Of a stretch of 64,000 nt of DNA, positions 22,795 through 33,476 are shown piece after piece. The notes under the pieces are model-generated. The model had not been told where the DNA came from. It did not search any database and saw nothing but the letters and a program-made list of their open reading frames with translations. Position 1 is the stretch's first letter; every line of letters begins with the position of its first letter. Position numbers and translations under genes: made by a program. The stretch is taken from positions 1-64,000 of the forward strand of contig JAGVSM010001661.1 of NCBI GenBank assembly GCA_022494885.1. Reading direction: 5' to 3'. Source of the DNA: Micrasema longulum (taxonomy: Eukaryota; Arthropoda; Insecta; Trichoptera; Brachycentridae).

Positions 22795-23825
22795 TTTTTG
22801 GAGGATTAATTTTCTCGTCAGCATCTATAAAACATTATTAAAGAATGTGGATTGTGGTCTCACTGTTCTGCAGATGATACACAGATTTATTTTTATTGCA
22901 AACCAGGCGAGAGAAGTGTGCTTGTTAATTTAATTGATGGATGCATTGAGAAAATAGGAAACTGGATGGCTGAAAACAGACGAACATTAAACCCATCAAA
23001 AACGGAACAACGGGTGGCTTCAGCCAGACGACAGAATTTGAATTATCCGATGCGATGTAGGGAGTACCGCTTTACCTACCGTTAAATTACTGGGAGTCTT
23101 ACTTAATTTTGACCTTTCTCTTGACGCTCAAATCAGTAGAACGATAAGTTCATGCTTCTAACAGCTGAGACAAATTGAATGTATACGCAAAAATTTGCCG
23201 GTTGATGCCGCCCGTCAATTAATAAATGCGTTTGTAGTGTCTATGCAGGTCTACCAATCAACAAAATGACTCGCCTACAGTCTGTATTAAATTCTGCAGC
23301 GAGTTTTTTTTTTGGAACCTCTAAGTTCAGCCATATCACTCCACTACTTCGGAAATTACACTGGCTACGTTTTTCACAGAGGGTGGAATACAAACTCTGT
23401 TGGCTTATGTATAAATCACTGCACAACTCTGCTCCAGAATATCCAAGGGAACTATGCATTCCGGATGAACTAGATGACAGGCGTCTTACGCTTAGATCAG
23501 CTACGTCTACTGCGAGAGAAAAGGTTATTATACCTCTACGCAAACAGCGCACTAAGTTCGGTGAACGCGCATTTGCAGTCGCAGGCCCTATGGCATGGAA
23601 TGCTCTCCCAGCAGAGGTGCGAGGCTGTGAGAGTGAAGTGATTTTTCGGAAAAAAACCTTAAAACCCACTTGTTATTTAAATCATTTTAATAAATCCGTA
23701 GCAAGGGATAAAAAAAAAAAATTACAAATTTAAAAGCTTCAATTAAATTTATTTATCTATAGAATCACTTCTTAAAGCGCCCTTGAGGTATTATATTACA
23801 AAAATGGCGCTATATAATTTATCCA
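22795..23825 (+). mobile_element. 5'-truncated L2/CR1-like non-LTR retrotransposon
   Basis: It begins at the RT palm motif C, kept as SADDTQIYF (normally YADD), then continues through a GNWMAENRRTLNPSKTE block and, after frameshifts, LLGVLL. The C-terminal domain (23,266-23,733) reads MTRLQSVLNSAA, HITPLLRKLHWLRF, YKLCWLMYKSLHNSAP and AVAGPMAWNALPAEVR, the typical end of L2/CR1 proteins. The 3' end has the hairpin AGCGCC...GGCGCT at 23,776-23,811. It has several frameshifts and is inactive. Confidence 0.9.
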
Positions 23826-23934
23826 TATTAATAATACCGTAAGATTTTTCTAGTGCGGTGTTTTCTGCAAATAAGAAAATTCAGCGGTTTAAAAAAAATA
23901 TTTATTTCTTAATAGATTATACAAAGCCAAAAAT

Positions 23935-24290
23935 ATTTTTATTTTTTTTATATGTCGTGGATATATCAGCGCTGTGATTTTTTAAAGTTTTGTATTTCTG
24001 AAATTACTCCGCATGTGACGTCAGAGGTTCTTTTCCGCTTAGTCAGTTCTGCCGATTGGCCGTTCACGGTAAGTAAACCGGATATCTTTCACAGATCGCT
24101 TATCATTGGTTTTTTTATATGAACTAGTGACGTCGTTCAAAGTAGTTCGTTTTTATTAACATACATACATATATATATTCTTTTCTTACGTTTTCAAGAA
24201 ACTTTGCAGTACAATTTAATTCTCCATTTTTTACCGCGCACAAAAAAACCTTTTTTGTACCCAATTTCAGTAGGGCTGAAGTCACGCATT
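23935..24290 (+). repeat. interspersed repeat C, copy 1
   Basis: Shares, in order, ATCAGCGC, TGACGTC-like words, CTTTTCC, AGTTCTGC-GATTG, GTAAG-CCGG, TTATCATTGGTT, GTGACGTCGT-CAAAGTAGTT, TTTTTACCGCGC and AGTAGGGCTGAA with 25,060-25,375 and the reverse complement of 41,195-41,465. No coding frame is seen. The many TGACGTC and TTGACG words are notable. Confidence 0.8.
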
Positions 24291-24769
24291 GAGTAATGTC
24301 GATTTGTGATCAACACTATTTTCAGAAAGTGATTCTTACAGTTTTTTTTTATGAAAGCGACCTTTTAGCAGAACATAGAATTGACATTACTACGCCCGAT
24401 AACACCAACATCTCATTTTTTCAAAATTGTGGACTGGCTGCTTTCTGCATAATTACGTTCAATTATCACTAACCGTGGAAAATAAAAACCACGATTGAAT
24501 TTGTAAAAAAAAAACGTGTACATACATTCTTTATATCTTGATTCGTGAACCAGGGACACGTTTTGTAAATATAAAACTACCTAATCTATTAAGTTCTGTG
24601 TTCATATAATATTTTTGCAAGGTTACATAAGCATTATGTGTACTAAATTTCGTTTTAAATTTATATTAACATTAAGTCGAAAAATATTAGATGTGCATAG
24701 GTAGTTAAGAATGAGGATGTGCGGTGGTTTTTTTAAATTTTTATAAATTTATTTGTTAATAGCTTAGAG

Positions 24770-25015
24770 TAAAACTACGCCACCCGCTTATACGGACAAA
24801 TACCATTCTATGATTATCAATCACGAAGTTAGTTACATTTTACAGCAATACAACGGGCTGTAGGTACTCAGGTTGAGAATTGCAAGCGGCAGCCGAAACC
24901 GTTTGCTACACGTTTATTGTTAAACCAAAAACCAAACTAAAAATTTGGAATGCTATTGTTCTAGGCCATAGAGCGAAAGGGCATCTCTATAAGCGGGAGC
25001 GAATTATTAATCTGA
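24770..25015 (+). repeat. interspersed repeat E, copy 1
   Basis: CTTATACGGA, TTACAGCAAT-CAACG-GC-GTAGGTACTC, AAACCAAAAACCAAACT and AAAGCGGG-like words match 25,800-26,160 in order. It follows repeat C in both places, so C and E may be parts of one larger unit duplicated in tandem (23,935-25,015 and 25,060-26,160). Confidence 0.65.
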
Positions 25016-25059
25016 GTTTTATGGACGTATTTAATTGAATAGATTATATTTCATTTCTA

Positions 25060-25375
25060 TGTATCGTATTATCAGCGCAATGATTTTTTTGTATTTTAAA
25101 ATTACTTTGCGTCGGACGTCTTAAGTTCTTTTCCCCTTCTTCACAATGAGTTCTGCTGATTGTCAGTTGACTTACTGTAAGCCGGAAACCTATAACAACT
25201 CTCTTTTATTATTGGTTGATTCGGAAGAACTTGTGACGTCGTGCAAAGTAGTTAGCCATTTTTAAAATCATGTTCATACATTTTCAGCCGTACAATTATT
25301 GGTTCTAATTTTTACCGCGCGTAAGAATACATTTTTCATATCCAATTTCCCGTAGGGCTGAACATCCCTATTTTG
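25060..25375 (+). repeat. interspersed repeat C, copy 2
   Basis: Same block order as copy 1, with an intact GTGACGTCGTGCAAAGTAGTT and a CCCGTAGGGCTGAAC end. It is followed, after a retroelement fragment, by the second copy of repeat E. Confidence 0.8.
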
Positions 25376-25474
25376 TAAATTAATGGATCATTTTTATATA
25401 ATATGAGATAAAAGTACGCGTGTAAAAGAATAATAGTAGATTTAAGTTACCTAAAAAAAAAGTGGAATGTAAAT

Positions 25475-25800
25475 ATTAGTTTATAAAAATCAAGAACGGA
25501 GCTCTGCGTTGGTTTGGCCATGTTGAGCGAATGGACGGCGAAATAACGGCTAAAAATATTTACAATGTGGATGTTGATGGATGCAGAAATAGAGGAAGAC
25601 TGAGAAAGACATGGCATGACCAAATCCAATAAATACTTGAAGATGGACATGTCAAAAGTCGGAATAATAGGCGCGCGTGCATGAGAAGATGTATGAATGT
25701 AGAGGAAGCGAGATCTGTATGCAAAGATAAACCGATGTGGCGTTATATTCTCTCTGCCTACCCTTACAGGAAAACGGCGTGATGGTTTGTTTGTTTGTGT
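25475..25800 (+). mobile_element. 3' fragment of APE-type non-LTR element (WFGHVERM family)
   Basis: Reads KIKNGALRWFGHVERMDG and, after a frameshift, KNIYNVDVDGCRN, GRLRKTWHDQIQ, NRRACMRRCMNVEEARSVC and a final ILSAYPYR block. It ends at GGCGTGATGG(TTTG)n. It lies between repeat C copy 2 and repeat E copy 2, splitting what was probably one unit. Confidence 0.9.
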
Positions 25801-26160
25801 CTTAGAGTAATAAGTAATAACCTAATAGAGTCGCTCATACGGAGAAAAACCATTCGATGAATAACAAATTACAACAGGGATGGAGAACATTCTAAAGATG
25901 GAATACGGAAGTCTAGGCATTTACAGGGCTTATGACCTGTCGTTGGCTGGTTTAAGTGGTCACTTTACACACTGTGTAACATTCGCCATTTGACCACGAC
26001 GTTAGATACAGATTACAGCAATGCAACGAGCCGTAGGTACTCGGGTAGAGAAATGCGAGCGTTAACCGAAATCGTCCATTACACATTTGTTGTTAAACTA
26101 AAAACCAAACTGAAGCCAAACCAAAAGTTTGCTTTTGTTCTATGGAATAAAGCGGGCGGC
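25800..26160 (+). repeat. repeat E copy 2, interrupted by one arm of foldback family F
   Basis: Repeat E words resume at about 25,998 (TTACAGCAATGCAACGAG). Between them, 25,862-25,995 is a family F arm (ACAACAGGGATGGAGAAC, TAGGCATTTACAGGGCTTAT, GGCCAC-like GTGGTCACTTTACACACTG). Copy 1 of repeat E lacks this insert, so the F arm came later. Confidence 0.65.
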
Positions 26161-26790
26161 TTCTCTAGAGAATTATTATTTTTTTAAAGATTGTGTTTAA
26201 TATCAGAACTGAATAAATAAAGAAAATATACGTATTTCATCAACACAAGTGTTAGACCGTGACTTAAATAACATGTTATAAATATGACATATTATATTAA
26301 TGTACACATGGTATTATTCTACACTATTTACAGACACTTTAGATATTTGCATTAAAAGTGATAAGTACACTTGTATAGATTAAATTCATGAATTAATGTT
26401 TTCAATATTTGGATTTACAAACCTATAGTACTCGTAAGGGATTTATCGACATATCGAATCGAAAATCACGGATCTGCTGTTAAATAAATAGGTACCTAAT
26501 AATAAAGACTGCAAATTGACCTGTGAGGTCATTTTATACGATGCAAGAATGTGCACTATAGGGATCAATAAACGGATAAATTATTAACGGAATGCAACGA
26601 GTACGAAGTCGATATTTTTAAGGAAAATAAGTTGGGGAGATATTTTCACGCTAAAGGCTCGTAATATAAAAATTACAAATGTAAAATATTAGTTAAAATG
26701 TGACTTTACACAGCAATATTTTATTAACCCGAAGCGTAAGACTGATCAGCTTGCATTCATGTAACACATGATCGAGATACGAGGCATTTG
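26160..26790. other. AT-rich intergenic, nothing recognised
   Basis: No domains, boxes or inverted repeats seen. Confidence 0.35.
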
Positions 26791-26794
26791 GAAG

Positions 26795-27075
26795 GGAAAA
26801 TAGAAGTCTAGGTATTTACAGGGCTTATGACCTGTCATTGGTTGGTTTTAGTGGCCACTTTACACACTGTGTTACATTTGCCATTCTGCCTTTCTTCAAA
26901 CATCCACATTTCCTCAACTCTTCCACTTGTTGACTTTTGTAAAGTGGCCACTTAAACTAGCCAATGACAGATCAAAAGCCCTTTAAATGCCTAGACTTCC
27001 ATATTCCCTTCTCAAGAATGTTTTCCCTCCGTTGCAACAAATTTCGATCTAAATAACTCCCTAGAGAGGAAAACC
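26795..27075. repeat. foldback MITE family F, both arms present
   Basis: Left arm AAGTCTAGGTATTTACAGGG, CTTATGACCTGTCATTGG and AGTGGCCACTTTACACACTG. Right arm in reverse: AAAGTGGCCACTTAAAC, CCAATGACAG, GCCCTTTAAATGCCTAGAC and CATTTGGACATACTC. The loop is about 70 bp. This is the most compact copy in the window. Confidence 0.85.
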
Positions 27076-27737
27076 ATTTGGACATACTCAAAACATCGTA
27101 TTATTAACGTTTATTTATTTTTAGTAATATTCATAAAAAAATAATATCACTTTTTGATATGCATATTTCGGATATTTAAATGATTATATAAATATCATGC
27201 TATTTTCGAACCCTGATTAAATGTGCAAGTATGCTGTAGTTGAAAACTTAATTATGCAAAATTAAATTAAAGAAAGATTTAATACATGAATTATTCATTC
27301 GTTTTTTTATTAAACTACATTAATTTGGTGCGTAGATTTTCACTGTCACTGTTACAGATATGGATCGTCTTTTTTGTCTCGCTTTGTTCCGATGCTTTGA
27401 CTACCATTGCATGAGCCATCTTTAGAATCCAACCTACACGAAAAAAGACGATACATATTAACTACATTAATTTGTTTAACGTGTCTGACGTTTTCAAAAA
27501 ATAAGCTGTCATTTTTTTTTGCTCGTGTACACAAAAAAATTCCGCACCGTGATGTATGATTTGCGGCTTTGATCACCATGCATGATGCCAGAGTTCAATT
27601 CCGGCAAGGTATATTTGAAATATTTAATTGTAAAGTTGTAAGTTTAACATTTTACAATGAGCTACTGGCATTTAAGACTGGTCATCTCGACTCCATGTCA
27701 CAATAAATAGCTCAGTTCCAACTACGCATATTTATTT

Positions 27738-27905
27738 GGCGGCCTCCGTGGTGTAGTCAAGACGCTTGACTCACACACGAAGGTTCCGGGTTCGATTCCC
27801 GGTGAGAACACAAGAATTAAAATGTTATTTTTCTCAAGCCTGGGTGTTTTGTGATGTAATTCACCACTGTAATTGGGCCTCCTGGCCTGTTGTGGTGCAA
27901 AAAAA
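27738..27905 (+). mobile_element. tRNA-derived SINE, family C
   Basis: The tRNA-like head has GTGGTGTAGTCAAGACG (A-box region) and GGTTCGATTCC (B box). A body with CTCAAGCCTGGGTG, CACCACTGTAATTGGGCCTC and CTGGCCTGTTG ends in an A-rich AAATAAATAAATA tail. A weaker B-box-like piece (GAGTTCAATTCC) lies just upstream near 27,580. Confidence 0.8.
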
Positions 27906-28537
27906 AAATAAATAAATATACATTATTAAAATCTCACGCGTACGGTAAAAAAGTTAAATAGTGACATTTTATTATGTACATACTCATAAATATTTCAGTA
28001 AATATTTGCTGAATTCGCAATCCGCGAATCCATGTTTATTTTCAAGGTTGTTTATTTTTTTTATCTAAGAGCATAATGGAAAAAAGTTAACTAGTGACAT
28101 TATCTCGCATACAGACTCATAAATATAAAAGTACATTTATGCTGAATTCGCAATTCTACGAGTTCATATTTACTATCCGGTTGTTTATTTTTCATCTAAG
28201 ATGTTGATGAAGAGCTTAGCAGAACAATAAAATGTAATAAATTAAAACCATAATCTAGGACGCAGTTGTTAAGGCTGTAGTCTGGTAAAACGAACGCCAA
28301 CTTAGGAAATCATTCGATTTTGCCATTTAAAACGAATGTTTTTTTTCAATCACGCAATAATAAAAAAATAAAAACAAATTAATAAGATAAAACAATAATT
28401 TTTAAAGGTATTTTTATTTAAAAAAATACAATTAAAAGTTTTATGTAACTAAAATATAATTACTTTTAGACCGACAGATAACGCCATTTAAAATTTAGAC
28501 TAAACTTAGGTATCTGGGATCTTAATAAAGACTAATA

Positions 28538-29403
28538 CCCGTATGCAGGGACAAAACTTAAGGTGAGGAAAGTACATTCTAATTTCAAATGCAGAGAATA
28601 AGATCCTGTTTACTACACACCAAAATAAAACAGGGACGAGTTTGAGAATATCGTCTATTGTCTTGTTAACCTTAATAATAAGTTAAGGTATGGTATCTTT
28701 GTTTAGTTTTTTATATTTTACTTTTTGTGCTGTTACATGTTCACTTAATTGCCATACTTACTAGTTCTTTGCTCAATGTATTATTATTGCGTTTCTTAAA
28801 ATTATTTTTATTTTTAACTTTTTAAAATCATTCTTATGTTGTTGAAATTCCATCTGTCGATGCGTTTTGAAGCTGCAAGACTTTTTGTAATGTTAGCTAT
28901 CATATTATTTTTATCATATTATGTAAATGCTATCAACTATCAAATATTTAAATTTAGTAAATGGGGTCTAGAATTTCAACCGTCCATGCGCTCAGTAGCT
29001 GCGAGACTTGTTGTTATCTAAATTCTAATTTTATAAATTTTCTTTTTATTTCGTTTTTAAAATATCACTTAAACTCTAAACTTCATTGTCAAATAAAAAA
29101 TTTGAAAATAAAAATGTAAATATGGGCTAGATTTCTTATTGTCCATGCGCTCTGTAGCTGCAAGACGTTCTGTTATCTAGCTCATATATATCATAATTGT
29201 AATATATCATAATTGGAGACGAGGAACTAGAATCCCAACCGTCTATGCGCTCTGTAGCAGCAAGACGTGTTGGTATATTTATTTATTGTACAGCGCCTTT
29301 GAGGTGATTTTCACAAAAATGGCGCTACATAAATTATCCAAACATTAAGGTGAAGACAATAGAATGTACTTTCCTCACCTTAAGGTTTGTCTCTGCATAC
29401 GGG
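28538..29403. mobile_element. 866-bp TIR element with TA target duplication and internal repeats
   Basis: Inverted ends start CCCGTATGCAG and match for about 49 bp with few changes (GACAAA-CTTAAGGTGAG, GAAAGTACATTCTA). TA flanks both sides (28,536-28,537 and 29,404-29,405). Inside are four related blocks around 28,850, 28,970, 29,135 and 29,225 that all translate like PSMRSVAARLVVI. Next to the right end is an AGCGCC...GGCGCT hairpin like the L2-type 3' ends. No transposase is seen, so it is non-autonomous. Confidence 0.8.
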
Positions 29404-29699
29404 TATAAGTATTGAACTAAAATTTGTTGTAATAAGTGGAAGATAATAAATTAAACATGAAAGTGGCCGCGGCCAAATTTAATTTTTTTGTTTTTGAAAA
29501 GAAATACAAAAACTTTTTTAAGCCTCCTCCTTATACGATACTGCAATGTGGCGGGTAATAAGTCAAAATTGTAGAACTGCAACCCTTAAAACCTGTCTCA
29601 AGGTATAATTTCATAAATTATAAATTGAAATATAGATTTTAAAAAAGAAATAGTGTTATTATTTATGAGATAATATGAAATAATAGTTTACGTACATAA

Positions 29700-30182
29700 G
29701 TTCCCACAACATCTTCGCGATTTGCGGCGGTTAAAAAGCCCCTCTGGGCTTTGTTTTATTCTCTCTAGAATAAAACACGAGCTTCGCTGGACAGTATTCA
29801 AATCCCTTCATGAAATGGTTCCAAGATACCTATCGGATGTCTTTGTATTAGGGAAAATATATTTCAAAGAAAATCTACTCTTAGGTCAGCATTTGAATCA
29901 GGCAGAGGAAAACTTGTCGAAATCCGGCGCTGCCCAAACACTTATTAGGTTCGGAGATTGTGCTTTTGCCGTTGCCGGCTCCTCTGCCTGGAACCAATTG
30001 CCTTCAGACTTACGAATTATCGAAAGTCCCAGTCAGTTCAGATCTCAACTAAAATCTCACTTCTTCTCAATTTTGAATCGAAAATATAATATGTAACTTT
30101 AGCTTAGTTAGAATGTAAGTTTACGTATAAAATTGTAAAGCGCCATTGAGGTGATTTTTCACAAAAATGGCGCTATTTAAAT
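29700..30182 (+). mobile_element. 5'-truncated L2/CR1-like retroelement end
   Basis: Frame 29,722-30,096 reads a RIKHELRWTVFKSLHEMVPR block and ends RFGDCAFAVAGSSAWNQLPS and FRSQLKSHFFS, the C-terminus of L2/CR1-like proteins with its AVAG..AWN.LP signature. The 3' end holds the hairpin AGCGCCATT...AATGGCGCT (30,139-30,174), a perfect 9-bp stem with an inner GTGA/TCAC pair. The 124-codon frame is intact but is only the tail of the protein. Confidence 0.9.
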
Positions 30183-31659
30183 CAGAAAAATATTTTTATT
30201 ATTAAGTTGTTCAACATCAGCTGTGGGATTTTTTATGGCTAAATAAAATGGGAAATCTGGATATATTATTTTAGCGCACCTAATGCAGTGCCCTATGTAG
30301 ATAAGAGAAAACATGACAATCACGCGCAACACTCCAAAGCATAGAACAACACCATATTGTTGACGCAGCAAATTTGGGCCAAATGTTTTATATTTAACAG
30401 GAAACTCCTGTTTTTTGTTAACAATGCAATTTTTATTTCCTGGTTAGATACCTTGATTTTTTTAACTATAAACAATGCACATTTGCAAAAAAATATATTT
30501 AACACACATTCATTTCTATATACATTATATTAACGAACATCGATATTATGATTCCGACGATTTAAGGAAACATTTTACCGTCTCTGACCTTCAAATTATT
30601 GAACAAAGCATATTTTGTAAACGAAATTAATTAGAATATGCCTTGGAAAATAACTCTCAGGAATTTAATTTTTTTCGATCAAGCGTTAGTATCGTGAACC
30701 ATATTGAGAATCAGTATTTCCGGGAAAGAAAGGCAGCATGAAGTGAAAAGGTGCAGTGCAACAAATAAGACCGATTATAAATAAAGTGACACAAGCAACA
30801 ACAAATACGCGTTGACAATCGAAGTTGACAGTTAACAGTATTACAGACATGGGATGCGCGCGGATCTCGGTTCAAATATTTGATAAAAAATAGGACGTGT
30901 TTTAATTATTCCGAATTTAGCCACAGATTTCCCCCTATCTGTGTATTACATGACACAATATAAATTGCGTCGAATCTTGCACAAGATCTTGTACCATCAT
31001 CTGACCCATGTAATACGAGCTTTATTATAAAATAAGAATCAAGGATTTTCAAGTAAAAATCACCGCCCACCCGTCATCAAATCGTCCCAATCCACCCGGC
31101 CCGGCAAAATTAGGGTGGGTGGATACTTATTGATTACTTTTTTTCGTTTAATTAATTTAGTTTCTACTCGCTGGTAAAATAATTGCTAATTAAAACATTG
31201 AGGTATGTAACTAGAGTAAGCATAAGCGTTCGAAATATGGTCCCTTAACCTGCGGCCAATTGGCATATGTTTGATAATATAATGGGTTTTAGTCTGTTGC
31301 GAGCATTCCTCGGCCACTTTTGAACTTTTGTGTCTTCTTGCAATTTCTAAAATGCCTACATGTACGCGAAGACAGTGAAGCAGTGTATTTTTCAGTATGA
31401 GTAGTAAAAAATAAACAAATGTGACGCGTATGCGGAAGGGACCAGCATACCGAATAAAACTCACATTAGACCGATATAAACAGTCTGTGGTTTTTACCGA
31501 ACTACGTGTTTTGCTTGCCAAAGTCGATGCGATATGACGTGATGACACTTGCAACTCTCGCGGGCCATTCCCTTTTCTTTGGGGACGACTTTTTAGCTCG
31601 GATTTGTATGGAGCGCCGTCTCTATATATTATATCTCGATGAAAGGAAATCAAGTGGAG

Positions 31660-31702
31660 ATTAGTCGGCCTCACGGTGTACTGGTTAGTGCGTTCACCTA
31701 TA
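31660..31702 (+). mobile_element. truncated SINE head
   Basis: GTCGGCCTCACGGTGTACTG and GTTAGTGCGTTCACC resemble the 5' half of a tRNA-like SINE. The B box is missing and AT-rich sequence starts at once. Confidence 0.45.
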
Positions 31703-32029
31703 AATAAAATCATTAAAAAAATACGTATATAATAGGATAAATGTAAATCTACGGGTCGGGTAGACTTTTACTGTAGTGTGAAAACGGCCAAAGACCAAAA
31801 GTCACGCGTCATGCAGCATGACCGTGCCAAAAGAAAAAGGGTCTGTCAGTATGCCGACAATACCTTTTATTATTTCGGCGTATGCCTTCTGAAATAACAT
31901 GAGTGTATAAAAACAAAAAAATGTATAATGAATGGCAGAAAATAACGTATATTATGTGCTCTTAAAATACGTCGTTTTCTCCCATTATTTTAGTGCACAT
32001 TGTAGAAGATTAAGTTCACATGTTTGAAA

Positions 32030-32445
32030 TACTAAACCGCGGTAAACAAACTCCCCCACACTTCGGTTCAATGTACTTCATAGTCCTAACGCTCTTATAT
32101 ACCTCCGTGAAAAATTTCAACGCTTATCAGTTCATGGTTTTCCTCTTCGTTCTAATTCTCAAAGCACTCTTTTAATACCCATCCACAATTCCTCTTTCTC
32201 CTCTAACTCATTGAGTGTCCATGCGGCTCGACTGTGGAATCATCTCCCATCCCTCCTCTCCTCTCCAAACATCTCCTTTCTCTTCCTTAATCTCTCCTCT
32301 TTTCCTCTTTTTTCCTTCATCCCATTGATTTAAGGTAATTTATGTGCGAATACAGTAATTCTATTTTTAAATGTCCAGTTTTTTTAAAATTATATTATAT
32401 TGAATATGTGTTGTAACTTGATTTATAAAAATAAAACTTTTATTT
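32030..32445 (+). mobile_element. non-LTR RT C-terminal fragment (LREKFQR family)
   Basis: One frame reads NVLHSPNALIYLREKFQRLS, VHGFPLRSNSQSTLLIPIHN, AARLWNHLPSLLSSPN and FLNLSSFPL, a retroelement C-terminus with the R-W-N-LP block. It ends in an A-rich ATAAAACTTTTATTTTA stretch. The sister copy on the minus strand at 13,270-13,870 is split by a MITE. Confidence 0.8.
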
Positions 32446-32449
32446 TATT

Positions 32450-32560
32450 GGTTGGTTGAAAGAAATTGCCATTTGGCAATAGCCCACCAATGTACAATTA
32501 ACATTATGTACAAAAAGTTAAATAAATAAAAGTAAACAAGACTGAATAGGCTAAAATGCT
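32450..32560 (-). mobile_element. 3' end of a non-LTR element, ATTGCC hairpin with CCAA tail
   Basis: The perfect palindrome ATTGCCATTTGGCAAT (32,465-32,480) is followed on the minus strand by CAACCAACCAATAAAATAAA. It matches 12,885-12,960. It abuts the tail of the + strand LREKFQR fragment, so the two 3' ends meet tail to tail. Confidence 0.65.
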
Positions 32561-32664
32561 AAAATAACGAATAAACTAATTATTGCTAATAACATAATAT
32601 GATTTCTTCTATACTTATGAAGTGGTATTTAATACAAAAATTCTATTTTGATTATGAGTGACTT

Positions 32665-32860
32665 ATATTTTGCCGGCCTCCTACCATGCAAGAGTTCTCG
32701 GGTTCGATTCCCGACATAATTGATTTGAAATTGTTTAATAATGTGCATGCTTTCACTTTCCGATATGTTGTATCCCAACTCAACACAGGGCTCTTGGCCT
32801 CGAGAGTTAGGGATGTGTTATTATTTTTTTGTAATATATATATGTATTTGTATGAGTAAA
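32665..32860 (+). mobile_element. deleted SINE copy (family C-like)
   Basis: GCCGGCCTCCTACCATGC joins directly to a good B box in CGGGTTCGATTCCCGA, so the middle of the tRNA-like head is deleted. The body (CTCAACACAGGGCTCTTGGC) resembles the CCTGGCCT region of family C. It ends in a T- and A-rich tail. Confidence 0.5.
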
Positions 32861-33476
32861 TAAATTTAAAAAAAATACATTTATTTAAAAGTGTTTTCAC
32901 ACTAGAATATTTCATAGTCCCTGGATTGGTACCTGAAGCGCATTTACAGGTGCTATAAAGCGTATTTTTTACATAAAAAAGCGCTATACTGCACTATAAT
33001 TGCGTTCAGAATACCAGCCCTGGATGTTAAAGAGCTCGCCCCCCTACTTTATAGCCTGATACGTTACGGATAGAGGCTTGGAGAGGGAGATTTAGCAAAA
33101 TGTAAACTCTCGCCTTCTACAGAGTAGCCAGGCTCTTTATCTTTATAGACCTGGGCTTGGAGGGCGAGAACTATTCACGGGGACCCGTCACGATAGATCT
33201 TCACAGGTCGCAGTGACGTCAGGAGCTTGCATAGCACTGACCCCCACCTCTAGGAATAAGAATAGGTACTTGTATTAAAAAATATCTCGTTTTTTGCTGA
33301 ATGTAACACGATGTTACAGCACCTGTATTTATACATAAAAATATATGCATAGATTTAGTTATTTAAAACAAGTATGTATTACAATAATAATGATGACCTA
33401 TACCTGCGATAATATTAGGTATCCGGCAAAATGGCAAACGCCTGCTTCCTATTTTTACAATGTTTATAGTGACCCA

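Noticed and set aside
27352..27460. Inverted repeat GATCGTCTTTTTT / AAAAAAGACGAT as a MITE
   Set aside because: Arms are only ~14 bp and T-rich with no target duplication. It could be chance in AT-rich DNA.
31186..31713. 175-codon minus-strand open frame
   Set aside because: No domain or compositional signal of a protein. It overlaps the truncated SINE head at 31,660-31,702 at its start and has no exon-like neighbours.
33020..33250. GC-richer segment with repeated GGCTTGGAG(A/G)G words
   Set aside because: Some internal similarity in both orientations, but no clear ends or coding frame, so I could not define a feature.
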